Source of the DNA: Branchiostoma floridae
Lineage: Eukaryota > Chordata > Leptocardii > Amphioxiformes > Branchiostomatidae
NCBI RefSeq assembly: GCF_000003815.2
Contig: NC_049991.1
Span: forward strand, 16,664,776-16,724,775
Length of the DNA stretch: 60,000 nt
Direction of reading: 5' to 3'
Part shown: positions 13,101 through 21,293 of the stretch, piece by piece
Position numbering within the stretch: position 1 is the first letter of the stretch
Layout: each line of letters opens with the position of its first letter
Program-made: the position numbers and the translations under genes
The notes under the pieces: generated by a model
The model's input: only the letters and a program-made list of their open reading frames with translations
The model's database searches: none
What the model was told of the DNA's origin: nothing

Positions 13101-16100
13101 AGTTTAACATGCGACAGTCTGTTGGCAGCTTGAAAAAATGATTTTTGTATGGTGGGGGAAACTACTAACGAACAAAGCGAAATTCAAACATTACGACTGA
13201 AGAGATCTAAAGATATAATGTCGACTAGCACAATTCTGTTGGGTTCAGTAAAACTGACACATTAGATACAGTTTATTTACAAATGGAGCATCAGCAACCT
13301 CCAAAGTGTGCAAAATTCAGATATCCAGGTGTTCAATACATTTTTAAGACGGCCTAAATGACACTGTTTTTCTTGGCGTGGCAGTCTCATATTACCATAC
13401 AGAATTACGAGAGTAGACATTACATTCTTATATGAATAAATAATGAGATCACATGGTGAAAATAATCATAAAAGCAATAAGATACAAATTACTACTGTAG
13501 GTCCCGCCTTACTACCACCACTGAATTATAACTCCCTGCAGTTTATTTTGTTTATTTCTGTCATATCAAGTTATTCAATGTAAAAAAAATGAGAGTAAAA
13601 TGGCTTTAAAAACACCTGTTAAGCTAAATTGAAAAATAACATACAGCTTTCTTATCACGTGTAAATGTAACACACATTATATTGTGGGTATTAATGCAAT
13701 GTCCACTAAAAAGTACATGTAAATAAATACCTGCCATGACAGCAAAATATGTTCACAAACGTTCCTGGTTGCACATACATGATTTCATCAACTCACAACC
13801 TGCGATTTACACCTATGGAGTAAATACTGTACATTTCACATTCACCAACAGATGAATCATGTTCTAAAAATAGTATTTGCAGAGGTGTCAAGTGCTGATT
13901 GGCTGGCTGGCTGGGGAGATTGAAATGGTCTCCCACTGCTGTGCCTGAGGGTTGACGGAAGGTCAACCTGCGTCTCCATTCAGATTTTTCTCTCCCACTC
14001 AGGAATTGTTTGGGAGTCCATGTCGTTAATTTTTGGTGTTAAATCTGCCATTCTTAAGTTAACGAAAATAAGTTTTCATACAGTTCAGAATTTCTGGGAG
14101 GAAAGGTGTGACTTTTTTCCCTGCTCAAACAAGCACATTTCTGTCCCTAAACAGACGAAACGGTCCTGGAGACAGCCCTGATATGAAGTATCAACATGCA
14201 GGGCCATTGCCAATTCTACTGGGAAGTCAGTCACATCATGTTAATGGTTGACTCACTGTATAGTTAAAACCAGGATTTTACTTCAAAGTTGTTAAGACTA
14301 ATGCGATAACTTTTGGAGAAGGCACAATGCAGCCCATACAACCACGCACCCTCGGCATAACACACCATCTAACATAGACATTTACACATGTGTTTTACAT
14401 GTATAACAATTGTGCTTTATGCTGTAACTTGCCCATGTTTCAGTTACAAACACTCATATAACACTGTAACAACCCTCTACCTGTCTCAATGATTATTTGG
14501 AAACAACACCAACAGGATACAGAAACATGGTCACACAGTGCTGCAGGATGTTCTTGTATATACACAATCAAAAACATACGTCATAGATCTCATCAAAAAA
14601 ATAGAATGAACACACTTTAGAACTGGATACTTTCTGTACTCTTTCACCAATCCAAGGAGGTTATATCACATGTGATATAACCTCCTTGACCAATCTAACT
14701 GCTTACCCCAATCAGCACAAGCAAACATTGCTCAAACCATCAAAGCAGACGACAATGAATAACTGTTCGCCCGAAATGGTTCTCGCAATCATGAAACTTA
14801 CTGCATGCAATCATTGTTACTTGACAACAATTATGTGCATAATAAAAATTGATACACTTCTTTGAGTTTGGGGCCGCATTGTGAAAATCACATTAACAGT
14901 GTTTAGTATTTATAATACGTTTGGGACTGCATCTGTAAGCAGCGACACCTATGCTGCAGTACCATGATGTGATCCAATCAGAATTGCCCTAAGGAAGCTC
15001 AGACAGTCACCAAAATGCTATTTGAATAGAACACTTGTGTACATGTACAAAGAATCTTATTGCTATTCATTTAATAATAAATTACATGCAAGCAACACTT
15101 TTTTGACAAATCTTTTTGAAAATCAAAAAAATGCATAACACTAAATAATAAGTCTTCAGAGTATAATTTCCTCTGGCAGCACAATTTTCTTACAGTTAAT
15201 CAAATTACTAAAAATGCCCATGTTTTCAACTGTAAATATTGATTTTGTGCATAGGAACATGGTCCAAAACATATTCTAGAGTGATGCTGCTGCGAATCAA
15301 TGTGATACCTAAAAGGGGCACAGGTAAATTGGTTGAATGCGATCCAAATGCCTCCCTCTGCTGTCACATGGGCAACTGCCTAGTCAGATTTGGTTCCAAG
15401 AAAAGTAATTACTGTTACTTCAGGAAGATCAAAGGACGACCCCGAATTCCAGCTGCAGGCCACATGTGTGCGAAACATGTAAGCCAGCCTGACAGACCAT
15501 TGAAGGCCAAGGGGCCCAGTATGGGTAAATCAAACAGCTCCCCTTAGACCACATTATTACTGTTGATAATTTGATGCTTGTACTAGTTGTAGAACTCAAG
15601 TAAATTCACATGACAGGATGTATAAGTTCTCAATGTTCTTGAAAAAATTTTTCTATAGCTTTTATCTTTTAATTATCACCTGTTCATCATTTTCTTGATG
15701 AATATCAGCTGCCTCACAAGCTAAAAATGGATGGGATAAAGCAAGAAAGACCCCAGGCAAAGATTTCAGGTCAGACATAAGGTTTGCACCAGAAGTAGTT
15801 TCTTTGACTGTTGGTGTTAAAATGTTTCGGGTTTGATTCACATCCTGAATGTGTTAAATCTGTGTTTCTTTTTTTAATTCCTTTTATAATCCAGCTTGCT
15901 GACATGCTCTCCCAAATATCAATCAAGAAGTGCCCCTAGCCAATCAGAGTCTTTTGTTGAAAAGCACTTAACAGCTACCTAGAGCAGTACCTTGAAACAA
16001 GGGTGCCCATTGGTTAAGAACACACAAAACAAGGCAAACTCATGAATATTCAGAAATGCCACCTGATTGGCTACAAACTAGGTCATCTCAAATATGGCAA

Positions 16101-18924
16101 GCTCATAAATATTCATAATTGTTGGGAGTTATTTGCAAGACTTTCAGCACAGATGAGTGTCTGTACAGGCCTGAGAGAGTGATGACAATAGGCTGGTTCA
16201 CAGTCTGAAATGCTCATGCACAGTATAACACACTATAGGTCAATGTTGAAGGCCCCTGATATATATATTTATATAAATACAAGACATGTTAAGAAATTGT
16301 ATGATTCATGAAGCATGCTATAGACAGAACTATTTACAAATTGGAGGCCTTCACCTCACACGTGCACAGTGTGACTCAGCTTGCACATGAAAATGTGTGT
16401 TAACTGGCAAACTGCCTTGCTTTTTGGCATCATTTACATGTGACATTACCCATCACAATATACTAATTTCCAACAACTTAATCCTGTAACTTAACTAGCA
16501 TCAATAAAAATAGGCAGATATATGTCAGCTTGAATAGAACTCTTTCTTTAACCTCCTTGGAACATCCTTGTGCGTGTCAAAGAATATGTAGATATAGCTG
16601 TGGTTGTTTGGTACTCCCTTGTCAATGGTCAAAACAGCCATATACAAATACATTTTGTTATGCACTTGGAATGGGATATAACATCATTATATAACACGCA
16701 TTGGTTATCTAAGACCAAGTTTGGCTGTAGAAACTTGGTGAGAATGACTATCAACTCTCCCATACTTCGTTATTTTCTGCCAGTTACCCCAAAACATGTG
16801 AACGCCTTCTGGTTTATTTCTAATCGGTCCAAAATCCGGTCCATTGATTTTTTCCAGGTCCGTTTTTTTCTCCGGACCCGTCTAACATAAAAAGAGCGTA
16901 CCCACTGGTCCCACCCCTACCACACACCCTTATTTCTTCACACTTTGGTGCTCCTCTTGTCCAGGCTGCATTCTTGATCCACCCTCCATGAGCAACACCC
17001 ATCCTTTGAGAAGGTTTGTAAAGTATTGTCCAAAGATTTGTGCAGAGTGGGTACAATTTAAGATCCCACACGAAATCAAATGCTTGGCTAGAGAGGTCCA
17101 CAAGACACACTGACTTCTCACACATCAAGCCGATCAGTATTAAATGATAAAGGTCTACCTGTTCCCATTTTGAAAATTTAACAACAAAACATTATCCTCT
17201 TCAGGAGTGTTGCCAACTTCATGGCATGTCTCTCTTATCTATACATAAGCTTTTGATAGTAATAAAATATGTCCAGGCTAAGCTGTAGTTTATAAGCAAA
17301 ATACTGTGTTGTGTAGTATCTCTGAAAGTTGTAACAAATTTACACAAAGCAATGTAGTTTTGATTGTTTAAACCTTGACAGTACTTTTACTTTTAGCTTT
17401 CTAGTCAATGCAAAAATATCAATTCCAATCTTTTATCTCAAAATATCTCCAAAAAATTTATTGTCCAATATGATACAGGCAAAAGCCCATGAGAAAAACC
17501 CTAGGGGCCCCTGACAGCTTCTACAGCTGGTCCAACTCCACTGAAGAACAAAGAAAAGGGCTGTGTGCAAATAGCTGGCAGTTCGGGTGACCTCTGGCCT
17601 TGCCTGTAGGAAGCAAACTGACTTATCTGACAAGGTAAACATGCCGGGTACAATCAATCATCAAGACTTTGTACAGCCAATGGCAGTCAAACACATCTAC
17701 AATGGAGCGGTCAATGGTCATTAGGACTCCGAGAATTTTTTAAAATATTCCCAGAAAAGTTTTCTTACCGAACAACTTTGCTTGTCATAAACAAAGCCAA
17801 CATACCCTAATGACAGGCTAGTGTTTAATGTATGCAAATTGAGTGTAAAGTTACACAGGCCAGGTGCAACTGGATAGAACTGTTTTCACAACAACATAAA
17901 GGGCCTGTCTTGAAAGACTGAGTGGTGCCCATTACAGTCCATATATTGTTCTTCTGACACTGAGCTCCTCTTGCATACCAGCACTTAAGTTAAAGAAGGT
18001 AGCCTTCAAGGCCTCTGCTCTGGTTTTAGAGGAGTTAATGCCAGGATTTTGTTAGGATTTTCTGTGCATTGAAGCGACAAACATTTCTGCAATTAAGGTC
18101 ACCTTCTTAAGTGCATTCTTGTTTAAACAATAGGGGAAATCGTTAGGAAATAGCTACACTGCATCTATAGTGATATGGTGCACATCCAGCTGAAACCCTG
18201 AAGGTGGCATTTTTAGTAGGTGTGGTATTTTCAGGCAATTAATTCAGGCAAGCATTAATAATGATGCAGAATAACTAGCCATATCTTCTTGGTTCCTTCC
18301 ACTCCAGTGGTACACAATAGCCCTAAAAACATTCATGCTCCTATGATATTAATAATGCATGTAACACTCCAATAAAAATCTTAACTGTTTCAATCGTTCC
18401 ATGGTTTGAAAATAATCAAGAAATGTCTTCTACAACACAATCTTCATGAATAATTTATAATTATTGTATACATGTGAAAAGAAATACACAAGCATCCAAG
18501 AAATAACTTCAGTACTTCATTTGCATACTATCATAATTAACTAAAGCTACCACATTAAAAAAAAACTAGTCAACAAAGTGCAAGGAACATTGAATATCAT
18601 TACATTTCAGTAGACTAACTTACGCCATAATGACTACAATTTGACACGCACGGATCTGTTTTACATTGACTCATAATAAAAGTGATAAAACACGCAAAAT
18701 ATCACGCAAAATGTTGCTTATTCAGGAGTGACTTTCCAAGGACTATACACCGTTGTACACAGACTTCCCTGTAATCTCCCTCGACCCTCCTAATATCCTA
18801 TCATGATTACAACATCAGGGAGTGAATAGTCGTAAGCCGCTATATACATTATACACCAAAGAACGTTTTCACAACTGCTCGTACTTTTACGGAATCGTTT
18901 TGTAAAAATCTTACCTTTCAGCAT
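921..18924 (-). CDS. Large low-complexity, probably nuclear scaffold protein, ATF7IP/MCAF-like architecture (3' end outside window)
   Basis: Coding exons in transcription order: 18924-18915, 10594-10564, 10223-10171, 9581-9500, 8740-8712, 8113-5576, 5310-5239, 5104-4724, 4325-4198, 3636-3511, 2939-2898, 2631-2515, 2033-1920, 1641-1567 and 1155-921. All have AG/GT borders and every junction keeps one frame, giving 1,344 residues plus one base. Visible parts: a basic N-terminus (residues 3-15), C39-x-x-C42, a Ser/Thr/Lys-rich region to about 914 with 13 hexapeptides (473-550), SUMO-interaction-like motifs IVVVE (934-938) and PIVIDD (1006-1011), the basic patch KKPR, a charged coiled coil (about 1100-1200) and a Pro-rich linker (1267-1344). 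Known ATF7IP/MCAF proteins have a similar order and bridge SETDB1 and transcription factors, ending in a fibronectin-III domain. No residue-level match was tested. Gene structure is well supported; the family name is an inference and could be wrong. Confidence 0.75.
1567..1641 (-). CDS. Gene 1: short Gln/Pro exon
   Basis: 75 bases, pyrimidine-rich acceptor (ctctctgccactgcag), donor gtgtgt. It encodes PNTTASQPPAEKQPAIVSLH and then NCVSQ, phase 0 on both sides. Confidence 0.65.
1920..2033 (-). CDS. Gene 1: Ser/Gly/Pro repeat exon
   Basis: 114 bases, acceptor ttccacag, donor gtaggt. It encodes QQQPTAQASSSQTS and then three units of the type GPTSSGPTS(G), ending APKPT. Confidence 0.75.
2515..2631 (-). 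CDS. Gene 1: end of coiled coil
   Basis: 117 bases, acceptor tctcag, donor gtagga. It encodes QKLVTMNQEQDRLKREL, then KRRRAIGGPRPVDVGVQADL. Highly charged helix ending in a basic cluster. Confidence 0.85.
2898..2939 (-). CDS. Gene 1: 42-base coiled-coil exon
   Basis: Acceptor caaaccag, donor gtgaga. It encodes KKRKRMKKLIKELT, 14 codons in phase 0, linking two helical exons. Confidence 0.75.
3511..3636 (-). CDS. Gene 1: coiled-coil exon
   Basis: 126 bases, acceptor cctctag, donor gtatga. It encodes MVEDKVAHCTAKANSQMKQF followed by QDRVAKLTKVCKGWEEYARK. Heptad-like spacing. The LTK core is reminiscent of the ATF7IP coiled-coil region, but this was not tested by alignment. Confidence 0.85.
4198..4325 (-). 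CDS. Gene 1: exon leading into coiled coil
   Basis: 128 bases, acceptor attgcag, weaker donor gtccag. It encodes ADSCSAQFARHIPASV and ends QQLLGREDLKK. The phase joins exactly to the next exon, giving REDLKK-MVEDKV. Confidence 0.75.
4724..5104 (-). CDS. Gene 1: exon with second SUMO-interaction-like motif and basic patch
   Basis: A 381-base exon (acceptor gaacag, donor gtaagc). Ser/Pro-rich, then PIVIDDN followed by acidic residues, then the nuclear-localisation-like GAKKPRLDNG near its end. Confidence 0.88.
5239..5310 (-). CDS. Gene 1: exon with SUMO-interaction-like motif
   Basis: A 72-base exon (acceptor tcaacag, donor gtatgt) encoding AANNPTEPTSRPGAEGNDIV and then VVE. The hydrophobic core IVVV next to acidic residues fits the type-b SUMO-interaction motif. 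Function is inferred from the motif only. Confidence 0.8.
5576..8113 (-). CDS. Gene 1: 2.5-kb central exon, Ser/Thr/Lys-rich with hexapeptide array
   Basis: An open reading frame of 845 codons running from acceptor ccccacag to donor gtgatg. It is dominated by Ser, Thr, Lys, Gln, Pro and Val, with no membrane segment. A 15-16-residue unit (SVKSSVSSK..AHQ) occurs twice near 7600-7690 and a hexapeptide array lies at 6669-6902. The second half is Val/Pro/Ala/Ser-rich. The length of the open frame and its phase fit to both neighbours make it certainly coding. The protein is probably disordered. Confidence 0.92.
6669..6902 (-). repeat. Coding tandem repeat: 13 hexapeptides, 18-bp period
   Basis: Consecutive six-residue units such as PKKEIA, PKNEIS, PKEELS, SKQDIL, SKQVIS and PKQEVP. 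The consensus is [P/S]-K-[Q/E]-[E/D]-[I/V]-x, thirteen in a row without a gap. It lies at residues 473-550 of gene 1. The DNA copies are diverged, so the array is not a recent expansion. Confidence 0.9.
8712..8740 (-). CDS. Gene 1: 29-base microexon
   Basis: Acceptor ctgtag, donor gtgagt. It encodes STDARTAME and fits the phases of both neighbours exactly, which is the main argument for so small an exon. Confidence 0.7.
9039..9125 (+). repeat. Dispersed repeat end, related to 29641-29730
   Basis: Starts catacctccatgaaaaa and continues with '..gcatttgcaaattttatgcaaatgac..cacattta'. The same order of words occurs at the left end of the 29.6-31.5 kb element. Probably a truncated copy. Confidence 0.6.
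9201..9411 (+). mobile_element. MITE with TA target duplication
   Basis: TA-CTGTAATTC at the left and GAATTACAG-TA at the right, so perfect 9-bp TIRs flanked by TA, as in Tc1/mariner-type elements. Interior has imperfect palindromic 'cacggt/accgtg' strings. It sits in an intron of gene 1. Confidence 0.75.
9500..9581 (-). CDS. Gene 1: CxxC module exon
   Basis: An 82-base exon (acceptor cacatag, strong donor gtaagt). It encodes AKKETQCKPCRVILTD followed by ILKERPELKT, that is C-K-P-C and then an amphipathic helix-like segment. It is the only compact, globular-looking part of the N-terminal half. I do not recognise the domain. Confidence 0.75.
10171..10223 (-). CDS. Gene 1: exon, basic/acidic tail
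   Basis: A 53-base exon (acceptor tttgcag, donor gtttgt) encoding KGPRDDEKLKGAASSKE. Phases 1 in and 1 out match the flanking exons. Confidence 0.7.
10564..10594 (-). CDS. Gene 1: exon of the basic N-terminal tail
   Basis: A 31-base exon with acceptor ttgcag and donor gtttgt. It encodes RKGGNRKSR and looks like a nuclear-localisation stretch. Its size and phase (2+27+2) fit both neighbours. Confidence 0.7.
11194..11534 (+). mobile_element. TIR element (MITE-like), family A copy 2
   Basis: Starts aggccacaccaaattt and ends aattggtatggcct, better-preserved TIRs than copy 1. It lies in gene 1 intron 1. It is longer than copy 1 because of an extra internal poly-T/poly-A segment near 11457-11490. 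Confidence 0.7.
12101..12366 (+). mobile_element. Non-autonomous DNA transposon, hAT-like ends
   Basis: Left end cagggctcgaaat and right end atttcgagccctg are perfect 13-bp inverted repeats. The flanks carry gtatt on both sides (12096-12100 and 12367-12371). The interior is rich in 'gtgcaccca' words. CAGGG-type termini suggest hAT, although hAT normally gives 8-bp duplications, so the class is uncertain. Confidence 0.75.
14653..14688. repeat. Perfect 36-bp palindrome
   Basis: Arm caaggaggttatatcaca is followed immediately by its exact reverse complement, with no spacer. The arm begins with a motif that recurs throughout the window. Confidence 0.95.
15239..15547 (+). CDS. Cysteine-rich ORF of unknown nature, opposite strand to gene 1
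   Basis: A 102-codon open frame; the first ATG in frame is at about 15296. It contains VECDPNASLCCHMGNCLVRF, SNYCYFRKIKGRPRIPAAG and HMCAKH, so Cys/His spacing suggestive of a small zinc-binding or disulfide domain. It ends with a Ser-rich tail and TAG at 15545-15547. A 'gtgcatag' acceptor-like site lies at its start, so it might be a terminal exon. I recognise no family, and it may be an open frame by chance. Confidence 0.25.
   Translation: MILCIGTWSKTYSRVMLLRINVIPKRGTGKLVECDPNASLCCHMGNCLVRFGSKKSNYCYFRKIKGRPRIPAAGHMCAKHVSQPDRPLKAKGPSMGKSNSSP
16549..16560 (-). repeat. Recurrent 'ccaaggaggtta' motif (reverse copy)
   Basis: taacctccttgg. It is the same 12-mer that occurs forward at 8868, 14652 and 25407 and in near-identical form at 26163, 32591 and 53533. 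Confidence 0.7.
16780..16925 (-). repeat. Dispersed repeat B, copy 1
   Basis: Read on the minus strand it gives 'gtaggggtgggacc..', '..aatcaatggaccggattttgg', '..gattagaaataaa'. It matches the plus strand of 56515-56660 over its length. Confidence 0.6.
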
Positions 18925-18955
18925 AATTCAATGATCTCAGATCAGCTTCACTCCC
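18915..18955 (-). CDS. Gene 1: candidate first coding exon with start codon
   Basis: A 41-base exon with strong borders (ttgttacag before it, gtaaga after it). In the phase needed by the next exon it has an in-frame TGA, then ATG at 18924-18922 with A at -3, encoding M-L-K before a split Gly codon. It would therefore be mostly 5' UTR. The alternative is a first exon at 19275-19209. Confidence 0.5.
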
Positions 18956-19208
18956 CTGTAACAAGAAAACACCACACTTACAACACAGATCAACGTTAGA
19001 TAAATAACTGTTATCAAGTCACACCTTGTGCTAGAATGCTCTGATCAAACAAATTGACACGAAGGACAAACAAAAGAATACAAACGGGCGACCGGACTTA
19101 AACAGAACACGTATCAGACACCGTGTTTGGAAGTGTTGGGCACGGAAATAGACGTTATCTTCATACACACATTTCCGAAATTTCCGCTTGTTTTCTTCAA
19201 AAAGTTAC

Positions 19209-19275
19209 GGCGAACAGCTCTGTCCTCTTCTTTTTTATCGTTCTCCCCTGACGGCTTTGATTTTGAAATCAACAT
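19209..19275 (-). CDS. Gene 1: alternative first coding exon
   Basis: The ATG at 19275-19273 sits in an excellent context (ccgccATGt) inside the NRF1/YY1-like promoter patch. Twenty-two codons (MLISKSKPSG...) end at C|gtaact, a weak donor, in exactly the phase that joins the exon at 10594. The result is a continuous Lys/Arg-rich N-terminus. If the 18955-18915 exon is included instead, this reading frame stops after about 24 residues and would act as an upstream ORF. Confidence 0.35.
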
Positions 19276-19312
19276 GGCGGACGGCACTGACGGGCATGCG
19301 CAGTAAGTACAA
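19268..19312. promoter_or_regulatory. Promoter-like patch of gene 1 (NRF1- and YY1-type sites)
   Basis: A GC-rich stretch with gggcatgcgca (NRF1-like, 19292-19302) and aacatggcgga (YY1-like, 19271-19281). Such pairs commonly sit at TATA-less start sites. It lies just upstream of the gene 1 first-exon candidates. The start site itself is inferred. Confidence 0.5.
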
Positions 19313-20384
19313 TTGTCAATCATATCTGATTTGCATATAACCTCCGGCTTCGAATTACCGACAGGAAAAACAAAAACAACCTCTGTTGTTGTCATGGTTG
19401 TAACGGCCCAGGAAACGTGCCGTATAAAGCTGAGCGATTACGAAACATCAGTAAGCAATTAAATGTAAGCGTTACACACGGCAGACCGAAATAACAAAAG
19501 ATCTGAGTGCCCCCGGTTGCCGTGCTAGACACAACAAGAAACAGACAAGGTCACCCACCCCTTCGTGGGCCCCACTAAAATTCCTACAGCATGACAGAGT
19601 GGTGGCCGTTACATCTCATCGATATCCGGAGTGCGTCAGACATCAGCCCACGGAACCGGAATACCTTTGAACCGCCCCGAGGAAGCAAGATAAGCCCAGC
19701 AAAGTTTTGATACGTAAAGATGTCTGACGGCTCAAACAGAGCCAGAGGTAACCTTAGAGATGCCACGAATCATCCAGACTCTTGAAATGGGACAAGGGGT
19801 AACTGTATATAAGTAACTTGACTTGACAACAGAGCTTTGCAACTGTTAACAAGTTATGCACGTGTTTTAAACTAAAATTAACATTGTCTCTCAGTTACCT
19901 CAAGTCTTTCCGCGGGATCTTCCGCAATGTTGCCCTATTAAATAACAAGATGAAAGCGAAGTCTGCCAGCCAGCAAGGACCAAGGCTTCTCTAATGTCCA
20001 AGCTTGCTGTCACGGACCCAGGCTAGGCCGTTCCAGTTGACACCGTCCTCACAATCTTGTCAGCGTAAAATTGGGTCAACAAACGCAAACGGGAACGGAC
20101 AAACAACCACCTCAAAGTGCAAACTGCCGTTGCTCTCTCTAGCTACTCTCGGCCTTTGTTCACTCCGCGGGCTTGGATAAGTGTGCTCCGAGGAATGTTC
20201 AGTTGCATCAGCGTAAGGATAACCATCTAATGCAATGGAATATGTTTACGTCCTTCGGCACCGCAAGAAATTGAAAAATGAATAACAAGTCATCACATCA
20301 CCAAGAGTATGGTGTAGTCAATTTCAATGACGTTATGTTTACGTCCCTGGTGCAAGGAGCTTGCCTGGTGTAAAGACAAGGTGT

Positions 20385-20415
20385 AATTTGACACCGGTCA
20401 TGATGGTGTCAAATT
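20385..20415. repeat. Short hairpin
   Basis: Arms aatttgacacc and ggtgtcaaatt, 11 bp perfect, 9-base loop. Confidence 0.8.
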
Positions 20416-21237
20416 GCCAATGGTGGTGTCAGGAAAACGAGAATATTGTCAGTTTGATTGCGCCAACTAATTGCTGACGTCAGGTATCAGCATGGTCACA
20501 TGTCCATAGAGATTGACCATTCGACTCTGACGAAGGCTACAACCTGTAGCCGAAAACTCGATTTCTCTGTTGTGTCACGCACTTCAGCTTCATAACAACA
20601 ACAGCCCGCTTTATATACCATACCTATAGATATCCATATATATGTGTTTAGTTGTACTGTAAGTAGTTGTTATACATGTAGACCTTACGAAAGTCGCTGT
20701 ACTTTTGTCGTGTCAATAAAGATTATCTATCATGACTAAAACCGTGGCGGCGATTGATAACTTTAAAAGACCAATTTCTCCTTAGTCTCCGATTTGGAAG
20801 ACGGAGACGGACATATTAACTTGTAATTTGGTCTTCATTCACTTGGAAAACAAAATGAAGGAAGGCAATGAAGAAACTACTGCTTTATCCACTAAGTATG
20901 TTCATAAAAATGGACAGAGTGGCTGTGGCATTACGGCATGAACCGTAATGTCATTTGAACTTCCCGGCTAAATGCATGGTGTGCTACTATCTACTAGTAA
21001 CGTTAACGTTACGTGGAGCTGTTTAGTTAAAGGAAAAAACTCCGAGTTCTCAGAGCGCATACCTCCAATCATAAACTCGGGTGGCCATGGATTTGTCTGT
21101 GTTCCATGGCTCAAGAAAGGCTCGCACAACGATTCAGCCTAACCAACGCCTGTAACGCTAGTCCCAGATTCAACAAGTGCCATGTACTAGCAGTAGAAAT
21201 GGATGATCCCAAAACTCCGCCCTCTTTTCGATCATTG

Positions 21238-21293
21238 TTCTATTTCGAACACCTCAGCCATTTCCCACTCGGGGGGCAGTGTTCGAAATAGAA
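21238..21293. repeat. Hairpin with 15-bp perfect arms
   Basis: Arms ttctatttcgaacac and gtgttcgaaatagaa with a 26-base loop. A further half copy (tgttcgatatggcgttcga) follows. Possibly a small TIR element. Confidence 0.8.

Larger units (their letters stand above)
10595..18914 (-). other. First intron of gene 1 (8.3 kb)
   Basis: AT-rich. It contains a family A element (11194-11534), a hAT-like element (12101-12366), a 36-bp palindrome (14653-14688), a Cys-rich ORF on the other strand (15239-15547) and a dispersed repeat (16780-16925). No further gene 1 exon was found, but very small ones cannot be excluded by eye. Confidence 0.6.

Noticed and set aside
19114-19395. 93-codon minus-strand frame across the promoter region
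   Set aside because: It starts upstream of the promoter-like sites and runs past any good donor. Only the part from 19275 is considered as a possible first exon.
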